Of a stretch of DNA of 64,000 nt, positions 24,821-34,208 are shown one piece after another. The DNA is from CAWBQO01 sp963790965. GTDB lineage: Bacteria; Bacteroidota; Rhodothermia; Rhodothermales; DASSAV01. Location of the stretch: contig CAWBQO010000002.1 of the NCBI GenBank assembly GCA_963790965.1, positions 310,001 to 374,000 of the forward strand. The letters run 5' to 3'. Each line of letters starts with the position of its first letter. Position 1 is the first letter of the stretch. Both the position numbers and the translations under genes were made by a program. The notes beneath the pieces were generated by a model. It was given only the letters and a program-made list of their open reading frames with translations. It did no database searches and was not told the origin of the DNA.

Positions 24821-27045
24821 CGGCACCGCACTCGAGACCTTCAGCCGGCTCTGTGGCACATCGCCCGGTAAATGCCATGCAACTTTCGAACAGCAAGGCC
24901 CCCATTACCGCCGTCATGCTGGGCGCCCTTCTGGTACTTCTACTGTTCGCAACGGGCTGCAACAGTGTCGACCCTGATTTCGAGCGGACGAGCACGCATG
25001 ATAGCAAATCCCCGGACTATGTTCCCCATGGCACCTATGCTCTGAGTATTCAATCGGTGGATGGATTCGTTCGGCTGAGATGGAGTACGTTTGCTGAACA
25101 CGAAGATGGATTCATCATCATGAAGGGTTCCGGGACGCCGTTGCAATTCCGCGTCATCGGCACCGTAGGTGCCGGCGTTGAGACATTTAACGACACAACC
25201 AGTTATGCCGGTCTGCCGACTGAATGGCGGGTCCAGGTATTCGTCGTGCGGGAGGATACCGTCCTGTCACCGGAATACGTGCAGAGAAGGGCCCTCTTCT
25301 CCAGGATCTACGATCTCCAGCTGACAAAATATGGGCTCACCTGGAGCACTTCATATGGACCGACACTACTTCCGCTGTACGACATCGTCGCGGAGGCCGA
25401 CACATCAGGCCTCGGTGCCTGGTTTCCCTTTCCCCTTCGACCAGACGTTATCGGGAAATCGATCAAAGGGCTTTGCACCATCAGTGACAGCGTCCAGGTC
25501 CGCGTCAGCGGCCGGGTACGAGGTGAGAACGGGCCGCTCGTCGTTACAAGCGACAGCGTTACATTTTCCAGTCGGCATATGTATGTGCCGCCGCAACCTG
25601 GACTACACCGAACCGCCGACGGTTTGAAGCTCACGTGGCAGGACGTCTCTGCCTGCGACGAAACGTACACCGTGCTGCGCTCCGTCGACGACAGTCCGTT
25701 CGAAGCCATTGCTACGGTTCTGAATGAAACCAGCTACATCGATCCTGACATCCGGAAGAACACCACGTACCGATACGCGCTTACCTCTACTCTGCCGGGC
25801 GGCACTTCGGCACCGAGCCGGGAATCTACCTACCGATTGGACATTCCACCGCCGCAGCTCCATTATTCCGGAAGCGAACCTGACGGAGCGCGAGTGTTAG
25901 CTTTATACTACATTATTGATCCCGACGGGGGTTACGTGTTGCAGCGCTTCCGCGGCCGCACCGCCGAGGGCGTACCGGAGCGTGAGATCGAACTTGCCCT
26001 CGGCACCGAGCGGTATGTGGATCGTGATCGCGAGACGGCTACCGCGTACACGTACCGACTGATTGGGCCGGACGCATTTCAGCAAGACCTCACGATCGAA
26101 AGGCGATCTGTTTTCCGAAAGGTCGAGCGCCAGTCCACCGACGGCGCGCTGATTTACGCGATTGCCTATGATGAGGTCGGAAGCCGCCTGACAACCGTAG
26201 GAGGCATCGTCAACACGCGCGACGTGGAAACGGGAGTAACCCTGAACACCGTAGCGCTCCGCGAGTCTACCCTCCACTTTCCGAAGTACGCTGCGATGAG
26301 CGGAGATCGCAACGTCGTGGCATTTGTTTATATCTCGGAGGCTGAGAACCGCGCCATACTCTGGGATGCCGTGTCGGGAATCGTGCTGAACCAGATCGAC
26401 TTCCAGGGCGGCACAGATGTGGCTTTGAACCGGGCGGGCGACCTCGTCGCACTTTGGACAGAGCAGGGGGTTGAAGTGCGCCGGGTCGGCGACGGCACTC
26501 GAGTGCGGACCATTCCCGTTACTCCGGTCGGCTACGAAAACCATCTCGCGCTAAGCCCGGACGGGAAGGAAGTGGCGGCCGGGGTGAACCGGGACGGCAG
26601 CGGCGGCAATCACGAAGTCAACAACTGGCGCATCGACGATGGTGCCCTCGTCGAATCCTTCCCCGTACCTTTGGTACGCGACCTCGCCTATGAGCCGTCG
26701 GGGCGCTTCCTGATAGCCGATTCCGACTCGGGGCTCGTCGTTCAGGATAGGCCCTCGAACGGTGCCCCATTCCTATTGCGCACTTCCGGGAGAACAACAT
26801 ACTACCCCCGGGCCGCCCCCACGGCTTCAGAAGATGGCAGCATCTTTGTGACCGTGCGTGACGATAACGTTGTTACGTGGCGCAAGGGCACGAACGGCTA
26901 TGCCGCACACACGCAGGAACTCCCTTACGGCTACCCGGCGGCGTTCGCCGTTCACCCTTCCCGCCCCGAGATAGCCGTAGCGTCAAACAGTCGGTACCTG
27001 TATTACTTGCGTCCGGGGGACGGATGGTTTGAGGTTGCAGAATAG
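24817..27045 (+). CDS. Large lipoprotein with fibronectin-III-like and beta-propeller-like regions
   Basis: 742 residues. A lipobox LLVLLLFATGC ends a lipoprotein signal peptide near residue 48; the ATGA overlap with the upstream gene supports the start at 24817. Residues ~65-345 contain repeated Ser/Thr-rich FN3-like modules (YALSIQSVDGFVRLRWS, LHRTADGLKLTWQDVSACD, SYIDPDIRKNTTYRYAL). The second half (~430-740) has recurring LSPDGKEVAAG and VALNRAGDLVALWT blades typical of WD40/propeller folds. Probably displayed at the outer membrane. Partner and ligand are unknown. Confidence 0.65.
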   Translation: MTAPHSRPSAGSVAHRPVNAMQLSNSKAPITAVMLGALLVLLLFATGCNSVDPDFERTSTHDSKSPDYVPHGTYALSIQSVDGFVRLRWSTFAEHEDGFIIMKGSGTPLQFRVIGTVGAGVETFNDTTSYAGLPTEWRVQVFVVREDTVLSPEYVQRRALFSRIYDLQLTKYGLTWSTSYGPTLLPLYDIVAEADTSGLGAWFPFPLRPDVIGKSIKGLCTISDSVQVRVSGRVRGENGPLVVTSDSVTFSSRHMYVPPQPGLHRTADGLKLTWQDVSACDETYTVLRSVDDSPFEAIATVLNETSYIDPDIRKNTTYRYALTSTLPGGTSAPSRESTYRLDIPPPQLHYSGSEPDGARVLALYYIIDPDGGYVLQRFRGRTAEGVPEREIELALGTERYVDRDRETATAYTYRLIGPDAFQQDLTIERRSVFRKVERQSTDGALIYAIAYDEVGSRLTTVGGIVNTRDVETGVTLNTVALRESTLHFPKYAAMSGDRNVVAFVYISEAENRAILWDAVSGIVLNQIDFQGGTDVALNRAGDLVALWTEQGVEVRRVGDGTRVRTIPVTPVGYENHLALSPDGKEVAAGVNRDGSGGNHEVNNWRIDDGALVESFPVPLVRDLAYEPSGRFLIADSDSGLVVQDRPSNGAPFLLRTSGRTTYYPRAAPTASEDGSIFVTVRDDNVVTWRKGTNGYAAHTQELPYGYPAAFAVHPSRPEIAVASNSRYLYYLRPGDGWFEVAE

Positions 27046-27348
27046 TCTTTTCCTCCCCGCAATGGCCTCGGCGGCGTGCCGTACAGCCCGGTCGCGGGCT
27101 AACCTTTCCCCGTTCGCGACCCCTTCGACGGACCGATCTGTTGGTACGAAGTAATCCAAGCCCTACTGCCGGAAGTGCGCACACAGAAATGATCTCGAAG
27201 GGGCCATCCAGCGCCCCGGCCACTGGATACCGGCCGCGGCAAGAAAGACGCCGCGACCTCTCGCTTACAGCCGCCCCAAGTCAGGATGTCAATACACCCC
27301 TCGCTCTGGATGAACAGGCCCAACCCGACACTTCAACCCCGTAGCGCA

Positions 27349-28497
27349 ATGCGTTGCCAGACGACGATCTTCCTGCTATGCCTGCTGATCGGGCTGTCGA
27401 TGCTGCAGAATGCCGACGCGCAGGTAAGTCCCGATTCCGCCGGGTACGCGCTCATACGCCTTGCGCGCGGGCCCGGCATCTTGTATATCGATGATGACTG
27501 GATGAACCCCACTTCTTTCGACATGGAAGTTATTGTCCCTGTCGATACCGATCCGCATCGGATCACGGTCGCCCTGCCCTGCGAGGCCGACTTTGTGACG
27601 CAGGTCCATGTTGCGCCCGGAGACACAGCCCGCATCACCTTCCAGGCGTTTCGGGAAGTAAGCGACAGAGAGCCGAAGATGCAGCGGTCATATGCGATGC
27701 TCTCGACCGGAAAGAACGTGACCATCTTCACCGATGCCGTCTCCGACGTGTATGCCGACGGCTCCTTTGCAGGTACGGGAATGACGGCGCTGCGTCTCAC
27801 ACACCCTCGGCGAAGCCGGAGCGTATCGACTGGATGATGCGACCCACCTATCCGGCGGGGGCCTGCTACTTCTCGTTACCCACGCCTCCGCCGGAGAGAC
27901 GCGGTTCACGCCGATGCCGGCCACCTTCGCCCCGGAAGGCAGGTCCTTTGTAGAGGGCACTCCTGCCCCGTATCTCTTTTACCCGAAAGTCGGCGCTTTG
28001 CCGGACTGCAGTGTGCTCTGCATTGGCGATCCTACGACTCCGGCGGCCGTTACTTCCCCGGTGAAGATCGCTGGTCGGTCCTCGGTACACGGGGAGGGTA
28101 CTACTACGTTTCAAAGATCATCTCGGCACCCGGCGGTGCGATGGTAGCGGCCACCTTCCCGGCTATGGCTGTGTACTTCTCCATGCCCAACCTCTCCCCG
28201 CGGCTGTTCACTCAGCCTCAGACGTACTTTTATGAGTCCTTCGCGGCACCGCTGTCCGCGGACGTATGGCTCGTATTCGGCTTCACCAGCGATGACCCGG
28301 CACTGTGTCGGGTGTACGCAGTGAGCACCAAGGGCGACCCGACGGAGGAACTGGAGAACTGCCATTTCGCCTTGCCCAACGGCACGACGACCGCCTCCAC
28401 CCTGCCCGGCGGGCGCAGCGTGGTCACTGCCAAGAGCACAGGGAAGGTCGGCGGCCGGACGTTCTACTTCCACGCCCGGCCTTCCGACTTCAACTGA
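27349..28497 (+). pseudogene. Frameshifted paralogue of the exported PEGA-like protein
   Basis: The reading frame starts at ATG 27349 with a signal peptide (TTIFLLCLLIGLSMLQNADA). Residues up to ~150 parallel the 23756 product: RLARGPGILYIDDDW versus RLTEGPALIYEDGVW, and TGKNVTIFTDAVSDVYADG versus TGRNLIVMTDDDAEVYVNG. Near 27800 the coding signal moves by one base (continuing as TLGEAGAYRLDDATHLS), and between about 27995 and 28027 it returns to the original frame (YDSGGRYFPGEDRWSV) and runs to a stop at 28497. As written the protein is cut at 27837. Two compensating shifts could be genuine decay or assembly errors. The 303 bases before it (27046-27348) hold nothing recognised. Confidence 0.6.
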
Positions 28498-28507
28498 CGC
28501 TCTGCTC

Positions 28508-30205
28508 TTATTTCGCGTAGCTCACCGAGCGCACCTCGCGGATCACCGTCACCTTGATCTGGCCGGGATACTGCATTTCCGACTGGATCTTCTTTGAAAT
28601 ATCCATCGCCAGCATCTCCGCGAGCGCGTCCGAGACCAGCTCGTGGTTGACGAGCACGCGGATCTCCCGCCCCGCCTGGATTGCGTAGACGCGCTCCACA
28701 CCCTCGAAAGACGAGGCGACCTGCTCCAGCTTTTCGAGACGCTTGATGTAACTCTCCAGTGCCTCCCGCCGCGCGCCCGGCCGGGCACCGGAAATTGCGT
28801 CGGCCGCCTGAACGATGGGCGCGATGAGCGTCGTCATCTCCACCTCATCGTGGTGCGCCCCCACGGCGTTGCACACGTCCGGGTGCTCCTTGTACTTTCG
28901 GCAGAGCTCCATACCGACAATGGCGTGAGGGCTTTCGATCTCCTCCTCGACCACCTTACCGATGTCGTGCAAGAGGCCTGCGCGGCGCGCCTGCGTGGCG
29001 TCGAGGTTCAACTCGGCGGCAATGAGCGAGGCGATGCGCGCCGTTTCCACCGAGTGCGACAGCAGGTTCTGGCCGTAGCTCGTCCTGAAACGCATTCGCC
29101 CGATGAGGCGGACGAGTTCAGGGTGAAGGCCGTGGAGGTTCATGTCGATCACCGTCCGCTCGCCGGTTTCGATGATCTCCTCCTCGATTTCGGTGCGCAG
29201 CTTCTCCACCACCTCCTCGATACGCGCCGGGTGAATGCGGCCGTCCTGCACGAGCTTGATGAGCGAAAGCCGCGCAATCTCGCGGCGCACCGGGTCAAAG
29301 CCCGAGAGAATGACCGCCTCCGGCGTATCGTCCACGATGACCTCGACGCCGGTAGCAGCTTCAAAGGCGCGGATGTTTCGCCCTTCGCGCCCAATGATGC
29401 GGCCCTTCATCTCGTCCGACTGGATGTTGACCACCGAGACCGTGTTCTCGATGGCGTGTCCGGCGGCGGTCCGCTGAATGGCCGTAAGAATGATCTTGCG
29501 GGCCTGCCGGTTGGCCGTAAGCTTCGCCTCGTCGCGAATTTCCTTGATTTGGGAGGCCGCTTCCAGTTTTACCTCGCTCACGAACTGCGCAAGAAGCGCT
29601 TCGCGCGCGTCGCGAGAGGTGAGGCCCGATACCTGTTCGAGCTTGCGCACCTGCTCGTCGGCGAGGCGCGTCAGGCGGTCGCGCTCCGCTTCCGCTGCGG
29701 CGCGCTCGTCTTGCAGTTTCTGCTGGTGATCATCGGCTTGTTGTTTACGGTTTCTGGCGGCGTCGAGAAGCGTTTCGGCGGCACGCTTGAGGCTTTCCGC
29801 CTGGCGTCGCTGCGCTTCCGCTTCAAAACGGAGCGCTTCGAGCGCTTCCCCGGCGGACGTGACGACGGCTTCCCGTTCCGTCAGGCGCTGCCCGCGCCGG
29901 TTGAGTTTACTATGGCGCTGCTCCAGCTTATGCTGGCCGCGTCGAAGCTCGCGCCTGCTTTCCTCAAATTCCTGTTCCAGTTCCTGCCGCCGGCGCAAGG
30001 CTTCGGTTTCGAAGCGCTCCGCCTGTCCGGTGCGCAACCCGTCGGCTTCACGCCGAGCAGCGTCGAGGAGCGCGTCGGCTTCCCTCTGCGCAGCGGCAAG
30101 GCGAGACGATCCGGCACGGCGAATGAGATATTGACCAACAAGGAATCCAAGGGTAAGCGAGACGACGGCAACGAGCGACAGCGCAATGACTGTGCTTGAA
30201 TCCAT
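28508..30205 (-). CDS. rny: Ribonuclease Y
   Basis: 565 residues. An endoribonuclease that initiates mRNA decay at the membrane. N-terminal membrane helix [22 protein letters not shown], a long coiled coil (~45-205) rich in Glu/Arg/Ala, a KH domain ([40 protein letters not shown] in parts) and an HD phosphohydrolase domain with [12 protein letters not shown] and GAHHDEVE. Length is slightly above the ~520 typical of RNase Y because of a longer coiled coil. It is followed 10 bases later by the convergent end of the 27349 gene. Its own upstream region is unusually structured (30281-30610). Confidence 0.95.
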   Translation of the reverse strand: MDSSTVIALSLVAVVSLTLGFLVGQYLIRRAGSSRLAAAQREADALLDAARREADGLRTGQAERFETEALRRRQELEQEFEESRRELRRGQHKLEQRHSKLNRRGQRLTEREAVVTSAGEALEALRFEAEAQRRQAESLKRAAETLLDAARNRKQQADDHQQKLQDERAAAEAERDRLTRLADEQVRKLEQVSGLTSRDAREALLAQFVSEVKLEAASQIKEIRDEAKLTANRQARKIILTAIQRTAAGHAIENTVSVVNIQSDEMKGRIIGREGRNIRAFEAATGVEVIVDDTPEAVILSGFDPVRREIARLSLIKLVQDGRIHPARIEEVVEKLRTEIEEEIIETGERTVIDMNLHGLHPELVRLIGRMRFRTSYGQNLLSHSVETARIASLIAAELNLDATQARRAGLLHDIGKVVEEEIESPHAIVGMELCRKYKEHPDVCNAVGAHHDEVEMTTLIAPIVQAADAISGARPGARREALESYIKRLEKLEQVASSFEGVERVYAIQAGREIRVLVNHELVSDALAEMLAMDISKKIQSEMQYPGQIKVTVIREVRSVSYAK

Positions 30206-30280
30206 CTAAAAACTACCTCTATGTCAGCACGCCCGCCGTGCCCGGCCGGCCATCCGGCTCGCCGACAAAGCGTCGTGTAG

Positions 30281-30336
30281 TGAAAAAGAAACGCCCCGGA
30301 CGGTTGCGGATCCTACCGTCAACCGCGCCGGGGCGT
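30281..30336 (-). terminator. Very strong intrinsic terminator upstream of rny
   Basis: On the minus strand ACGCCCCGG pairs with CCGGGGCGT (30328-30336 with 30291-30299), inside it CGGTTG pairs with CAACCG and CGG with CCG, and the stem is followed by TTCTTTTTC (30290-30282). It reads toward rny and ends 76 bases before its start codon, so it either ends an upstream small RNA or attenuates rny. Confidence 0.8.
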
Positions 30337-30610
30337 CCTAAAGTCACACCAACCTGCAGCGTGGATATGAAGAACCTCTCTTCACATCACAGTGGGCGCC
30401 GCTCGCGTCCTTCCATCTTCCCCGGCCCCCGGCTTTCGCCGGAGAATCCCGGTTGAACGGGAATGGGGCCTGTTGTCAAGACCCGAAGGCATGCTCCCGC
30501 AGGCATATTTAATGAGGTTCTTATATGCAGTCGCTGCAAGCTGATGCTTGCCCGCCCCCGAAGGAGCAGGGTATCGCTTTATATCAGGTTTATGCAAAAC
30601 CTGTTCCATC
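30337..30610 (-). ncRNA. Candidate structured RNA or rny leader
   Basis: The minus strand between the terminator and about 30610 has no ORF but many hairpins: AGGTTT/AAACCT (30586-30591, 30597-30602); a GC stem with a TTCG tetraloop (30550-30571); GCAAGC-ATCA-GCTTGC (30536-30551); GCATAT/ATATGC (30503-30528); CCCG/CGGG (30448-30461); and a CCGGC-GAAA-GCCGG GNRA-loop hairpin (30429-30442). Tetraloops of the stable kinds plus a terminator argue for a transcript of about 330 nt. It matches none of RNase P, tmRNA, SRP or known riboswitch cores that I recognise. 30611-30838 holds nothing further. Confidence 0.4.
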
Positions 30611-30838
30611 AACCCCGGGCGTTTCTCCGACCCGTTCCTGCATCTTACGACTATTTGCGCTTCGCGGCAAGTCAAATACAAAAAAGTGACCGGCCTTGCA
30701 GCCGTTTCCACACCTGGCGTCCTTTGATCGTCATTTTTCCTTCTCGTCGCAACGATGCGGTGGACGCGGTTCTATTTTGTTCTTCTTGCGCCGCCACCCC
30801 CCCGTGCCGGTGCCGAACGGACCACCGACTGACCACCT

Positions 30839-31219
30839 ATGGATGAACAAATAGACGGACTGCTCAAAAAAGCGCAGCGTTACCTGCAGAGCGCCGCTGT
30901 TCTGCTGGAGCTCGAGGACTTCGACTCCTGCGCCTCGCGCGCCTACTTCGCCATGCTCTACAGCGTACAAGCGCTGCTCCTCCGCGACGGCAGGCCGCTG
31001 CCCGGCCCGGTGCGCGTCCGCTCCACGTTCATGGAGACGTACGTCGTAACGGGCCGGCTTCCCGAGCGCGTTGGAATGCTGCTTCAAAAAGGGTCGGAGC
31101 TGCAAGAGGTCGCGGATTACGGGCTGAAGTTCGCCGTTTCTCGCGAGAGTGCCGAGGCGGTATTGCAGGAGGCGGAGGCGTTTACGAACAGCCTTGCGCG
31201 GCTCGTGACGCCGGAATAA
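30839..31219 (+). CDS. HEPN-domain protein (UPF0332-like)
   Basis: 126 residues, alpha-helical. The sequence KAQRYLQSAAVLLELEDFDSC shortened to its core, ASRAYFAMLYSVQALLLRDG and FMETYVVTGRLPE match HEPN proteins of the UPF0332 group, where helix 2 reads SRAYYAMFHAA. The RxxxxH RNase motif of toxic HEPN proteins is not evident, so catalytic activity is doubtful. HEPN proteins usually sit beside a MNT nucleotidyltransferase antitoxin; none is present on either side. It lies upstream of the terminase gene on the same strand, separated by a hairpin-rich spacer. Confidence 0.75.
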   Translation: MDEQIDGLLKKAQRYLQSAAVLLELEDFDSCASRAYFAMLYSVQALLLRDGRPLPGPVRVRSTFMETYVVTGRLPERVGMLLQKGSELQEVADYGLKFAVSRESAEAVLQEAEAFTNSLARLVTPE

Positions 31220-31241
31220 AGGCGCGTTTGCTTTCCGACGT

Positions 31242-31337
31242 GGGTTGCGGACGCAACCCGAAAACCAGCGCGTCGCGGCCGCATTTGAGGTGGGGAACAC
31301 CCTTTTTTGGGCGTTCCGTGGCGTCCGTCGGGTTGCG
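31242..31337. repeat. Nested inverted repeats between HEPN and terminase genes
   Basis: Three alternative stems: GGGTTGC (31242-31248) with GCAACCC (31253-31259); CGCAACCCGA (31252-31261) with TCGGGTTGCG (31328-31337), ten perfect pairs; and inside the latter GGAAC-A-CCC (31294-31302) with GGG-C-GTTCC (31309-31317) around a TTTTTT loop. The two stems that share 31252-31259 exclude each other, as in a switch or a site able to form a cruciform. The role is unknown. Confidence 0.55.
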
Positions 31338-31382
31338 AGAACAACCTTGTTTGGGGCTGTTGCATCGGCGTAGGTTTGCGCC

Positions 31383-32765
31383 ATGCAACGAATACGCCTA
31401 CATAGCAGCCCCGCGCGAGCCGGAGACCGGCAGCCCGCACCGCGGCGACGCCGCCATCCTCAAGACTGGGAGCGCCTCTCCGTAGCGCAGATCCTCGGGC
31501 ACAAGAACCCCAACGAGGCCCGCGCCTTTCTCGAAAGGATCGGCGGCGACCAGGTAGACGACTACACGTGGGACTTCTTCGCCCGCCCGGCGCAGCGCTG
31601 GCCGGAGGGAGACTGGCGGGTGTGGCTCATCCTGGCCGGGCGCGGCTTCGGCAAGACCCGCACCGGCTCGGAGACCGTTCGGCGCGTGGCTTCAGGTGCC
31701 CTCGCCGGACACATTGCGCTCGTCGGAGAGACGGCGGACGACGTGCGCAACGTAATGGTCGAGGGGCCGGACGGCATCTTGCGCCGGTCGCCGCGCGAAG
31801 AACGTCCGCTCTACGAGTCCAGCAAGCGCCGCCTCACCTGGCCGAACGGCGTCTTCGCGACGACCTATGCCGGATGCGATCCGGACCAGCTCCGCGGGCC
31901 GCAGCATGGATTCGCCTGGGTGGACGAACTGGCGAAGTTCGACCGCGCCGCCGAGTCGTGGGACAACCTCATGATGGGACTTCGCGCGGGCGCTGATCCG
32001 CGATGCCTCGTCACCACCACCCCGAGACCGTTGCGATTGCTGCGTGACCTCGTCCGGCGCGGCGACGACGACGTACACGTGACGCGCGGCAGCACGTTCG
32101 ACAACCAGCTTGCCCTGCCGCCCGCTTTTCTCCGCGACATTCGCGCGCGCTACGAAGGCACGACGCTCGGCCGGCAAGAACTCTGGGCCGAGCTGCTCGA
32201 CGAGTCTCCCGGTGCCATCTGGAAGCGCGCCCTGTTGGATATGCACCGCGTCGACCGCCCGGGCGATCTCGTGCGGATCGGCGTGGGCGTCGATCCTTCG
32301 GTAAGCGAGAATGGGTCCGGGGCGTCCTGCGGCATCGTGGTGGCGGGAATCGATGGCGGCCGCCCGCCGAAAGCATTCCTGCTCGAAGACGCGACACTGA
32401 ACGGCGGCCCGGCTGAATGGGTGAAGGCGGTCGTGCGCGCCTACGAAACCCACCGCGCCAACTTCGTCGTGGCCGAGTCGAACCAGGGCGGCGCGCTGAT
32501 TCGGCAGGTGCTGCAGGCGGCGAACGCGCTCATGCCGGTCGAGCTTGTACACGCCTCGCGCGGCAAGGTGGCCCGCGCCGAGCCGGTCGCGCTGCTCTAC
32601 GAGCGTGGTCTCGTCAAACACGTGGGTGCCTTTCCCGCGCTGGAAGACGAGATGGCGACCTGGGTGCCCGGGCTGCCGAGTCCCAACCGCATCGACGCGC
32701 TCGTCTGGATTCTCACGCGGCTCCTTCTCCACGGCGCGGGCGAACTGGACGCCGAAATCTTCTAA
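31383..32765 (+). CDS. Phage/GTA-type terminase large subunit (DNA packaging ATPase-nuclease)
   Basis: 460 residues. Related to the packaging protein of alphaproteobacterial gene-transfer agents. ATPase: Walker A LAGRGFGKTRTGSE (~84-97) and Walker B FAWVDELAKFDR, followed by LVTTTPRPL (motif III). Nuclease: acidic residues in IGVGVDPSVS, VVAESNQGG and PNRIDALVWILTRLL, all in place. The motor should therefore be able to translocate and cut DNA. The first ~45 residues are Arg-rich and uncertain; a later start is possible. The portal gene follows after 43 bases. No small terminase, capsid, tail or integrase gene is seen. Confidence 0.88.
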   Translation: MQRIRLHSSPARAGDRQPAPRRRRHPQDWERLSVAQILGHKNPNEARAFLERIGGDQVDDYTWDFFARPAQRWPEGDWRVWLILAGRGFGKTRTGSETVRRVASGALAGHIALVGETADDVRNVMVEGPDGILRRSPREERPLYESSKRRLTWPNGVFATTYAGCDPDQLRGPQHGFAWVDELAKFDRAAESWDNLMMGLRAGADPRCLVTTTPRPLRLLRDLVRRGDDDVHVTRGSTFDNQLALPPAFLRDIRARYEGTTLGRQELWAELLDESPGAIWKRALLDMHRVDRPGDLVRIGVGVDPSVSENGSGASCGIVVAGIDGGRPPKAFLLEDATLNGGPAEWVKAVVRAYETHRANFVVAESNQGGALIRQVLQAANALMPVELVHASRGKVARAEPVALLYERGLVKHVGAFPALEDEMATWVPGLPSPNRIDALVWILTRLLLHGAGELDAEIF

Positions 32766-32808
32766 ACCCCTGTCCGTGGATCAACCTAAATCATAAATAC
32801 AAAAGAAC

Positions 32809-34089
32809 ATGAACGCAAACACAACCTCCGTCAGCATCGCAACCGACGACGGGCGATTCCTCGATGCCGACACGTACGCCCTCGCCCGGAACGCTTCCGC
32901 AGGGCCGCCTCTGAAGAGACTCACCGGCGTACAGAAGAGCAGCTTTCAGGCAGAACCCCCGTCATACTCCGGCCGCTGGGCGGAGCCGCGCGTGGAAAGC
33001 GAAGACCTGCTCTTCTTCCTAGACGCCAACGTCTGGCACCGCAGGGCCGTCTACGTGAAAGCGCTGCTCGTCGGCGGACTCGGCTGGCAGCTCCTCCGCG
33101 ACGGCGAGGTGCTCTATAACCCGGCGCTCGGCAACCCGCCCTCGGACGACCCGGCCGCGCGACTCTTCGCCCGCCCGAACCGCTCGCCGATGCAGACGCT
33201 CGACGCGCTGGTATTCCGCTTTCTCGTCGATTACTTCAGCCTCGGGAACGCTTATCTCGAAGTCGTGCGAGACCGCGCCGGGCGCGTCGCCGAGTTGTAC
33301 CACGCGTCGGCGCGCACCATGCGGCGGCACCACCGCTTCCAGGGCTACTTTCAGGCAAGCTCCGCTGCCGCGATCCCCTTCAACAACTTCGGCGAACCCG
33401 ACCCGGCGGGCGTCCGGTCCGAGGTGCTCCACCTCTACCACTACGATCCACGGGATGATTTCTACGGAATTCCGGACTGGTACGCCGCCCTCGGTACGAT
33501 GGGCCTTGACCGCACGGTCCTCGAGTTCAATACGCGCCTCTTCAGCAACGCCCTTATGGCGCACACCGCCGTGATCATCGAAGGCGGCAAGCTTTCGAAG
33601 TCCGGCCGCGAGGCAATTCGGGCGTTCATGCAAGAGCGCGCTTCGGGGCCGCAGAACGCAGGGCGCATCCTGCTGCTCGAAGATGAGCGCGAAAACGCGA
33701 AGATCCGCTTTGAGAAACTCGGACTTGATCTCAACGACGTCATGATCGTGGAGGCGCAGCGGCACTTCCGAGACGTGGTCGTGGCGGCGCACGGCCTCCC
33801 GCCGCGCCTTCTCGGCATTGTCTCGCCCGGGCAACTCGGCGCTACGGGCGAAGTAGAAGGCCAGCTGCGCACGTTCGTTGAGACGGTCCTTCGGCCCGGC
33901 AAGCGTGAACTCGAGTCGGCGCTGAATGTCCTTCTTGAAGAAGTGGCCCCGGGCGCGCGCATTCGCTTCGCCGAGATGGACGTGACGGATCTGCGGAGCG
34001 ACGCCGACTACTTCAGCAAAATGATCGAACACGGCGTCTACTCGGCCGAAGAAGTACGCGCGATCGTCGAAACCGCACTTCGCCGCTGA
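32809..34089 (+). CDS. Phage portal protein (HK97/PBSX type)
   Basis: 426 residues. The portal forms the dodecameric channel through which DNA enters a procapsid. Seen: the N-terminal wing, LDALVFRFLVDYFSLGNAYLE shortened in core, VLHLYHYDPRDDFYGIPDWYA (the P-x-W-x-x-A pattern of Phage_portal_2/PBSX proteins), and a C-terminal helical region VVVAAHGLPPRLLGIVSPG, typical of the VxxxHxxPPxLLG motif. The frame is intact and has the same codon bias as its surroundings. Downstream is rpmE, not a capsid protease, so the pair is orphaned. Confidence 0.88.
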   Translation: MNANTTSVSIATDDGRFLDADTYALARNASAGPPLKRLTGVQKSSFQAEPPSYSGRWAEPRVESEDLLFFLDANVWHRRAVYVKALLVGGLGWQLLRDGEVLYNPALGNPPSDDPAARLFARPNRSPMQTLDALVFRFLVDYFSLGNAYLEVVRDRAGRVAELYHASARTMRRHHRFQGYFQASSAAAIPFNNFGEPDPAGVRSEVLHLYHYDPRDDFYGIPDWYAALGTMGLDRTVLEFNTRLFSNALMAHTAVIIEGGKLSKSGREAIRAFMQERASGPQNAGRILLLEDERENAKIRFEKLGLDLNDVMIVEAQRHFRDVVVAAHGLPPRLLGIVSPGQLGATGEVEGQLRTFVETVLRPGKRELESALNVLLEEVAPGARIRFAEMDVTDLRSDADYFSKMIEHGVYSAEEVRAIVETALRR

Positions 34090-34208
34090 GATGGGCTATT
34101 GCGAAACGGCGGCGAAGAAGGAACCTTGCCTTTTTCGCTGCCGTTCCGTATTATTCTTGACTTGTACAGACCCAAAGCGCCGGCCCCGTCCGCCCGACCG
34201 TTAAAGAG

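Noticed and set aside
28643..30199. Plus-strand open frame opposite rny
   Set aside because: Shadow of RNase Y; no motif and no start context.
30383..30396. CCCACTGTGATGTG on the minus strand as a cobalamin riboswitch core
   Set aside because: Only the ACTGTGA piece fits; the GGTGAAAATCC and other B12-box parts are absent and rny is not a B12 gene.
31383..34089. Terminase-portal region as a resident prophage
   Set aside because: No integrase, attachment-site repeats, capsid, tail or lysis genes, and base composition is like the surroundings.
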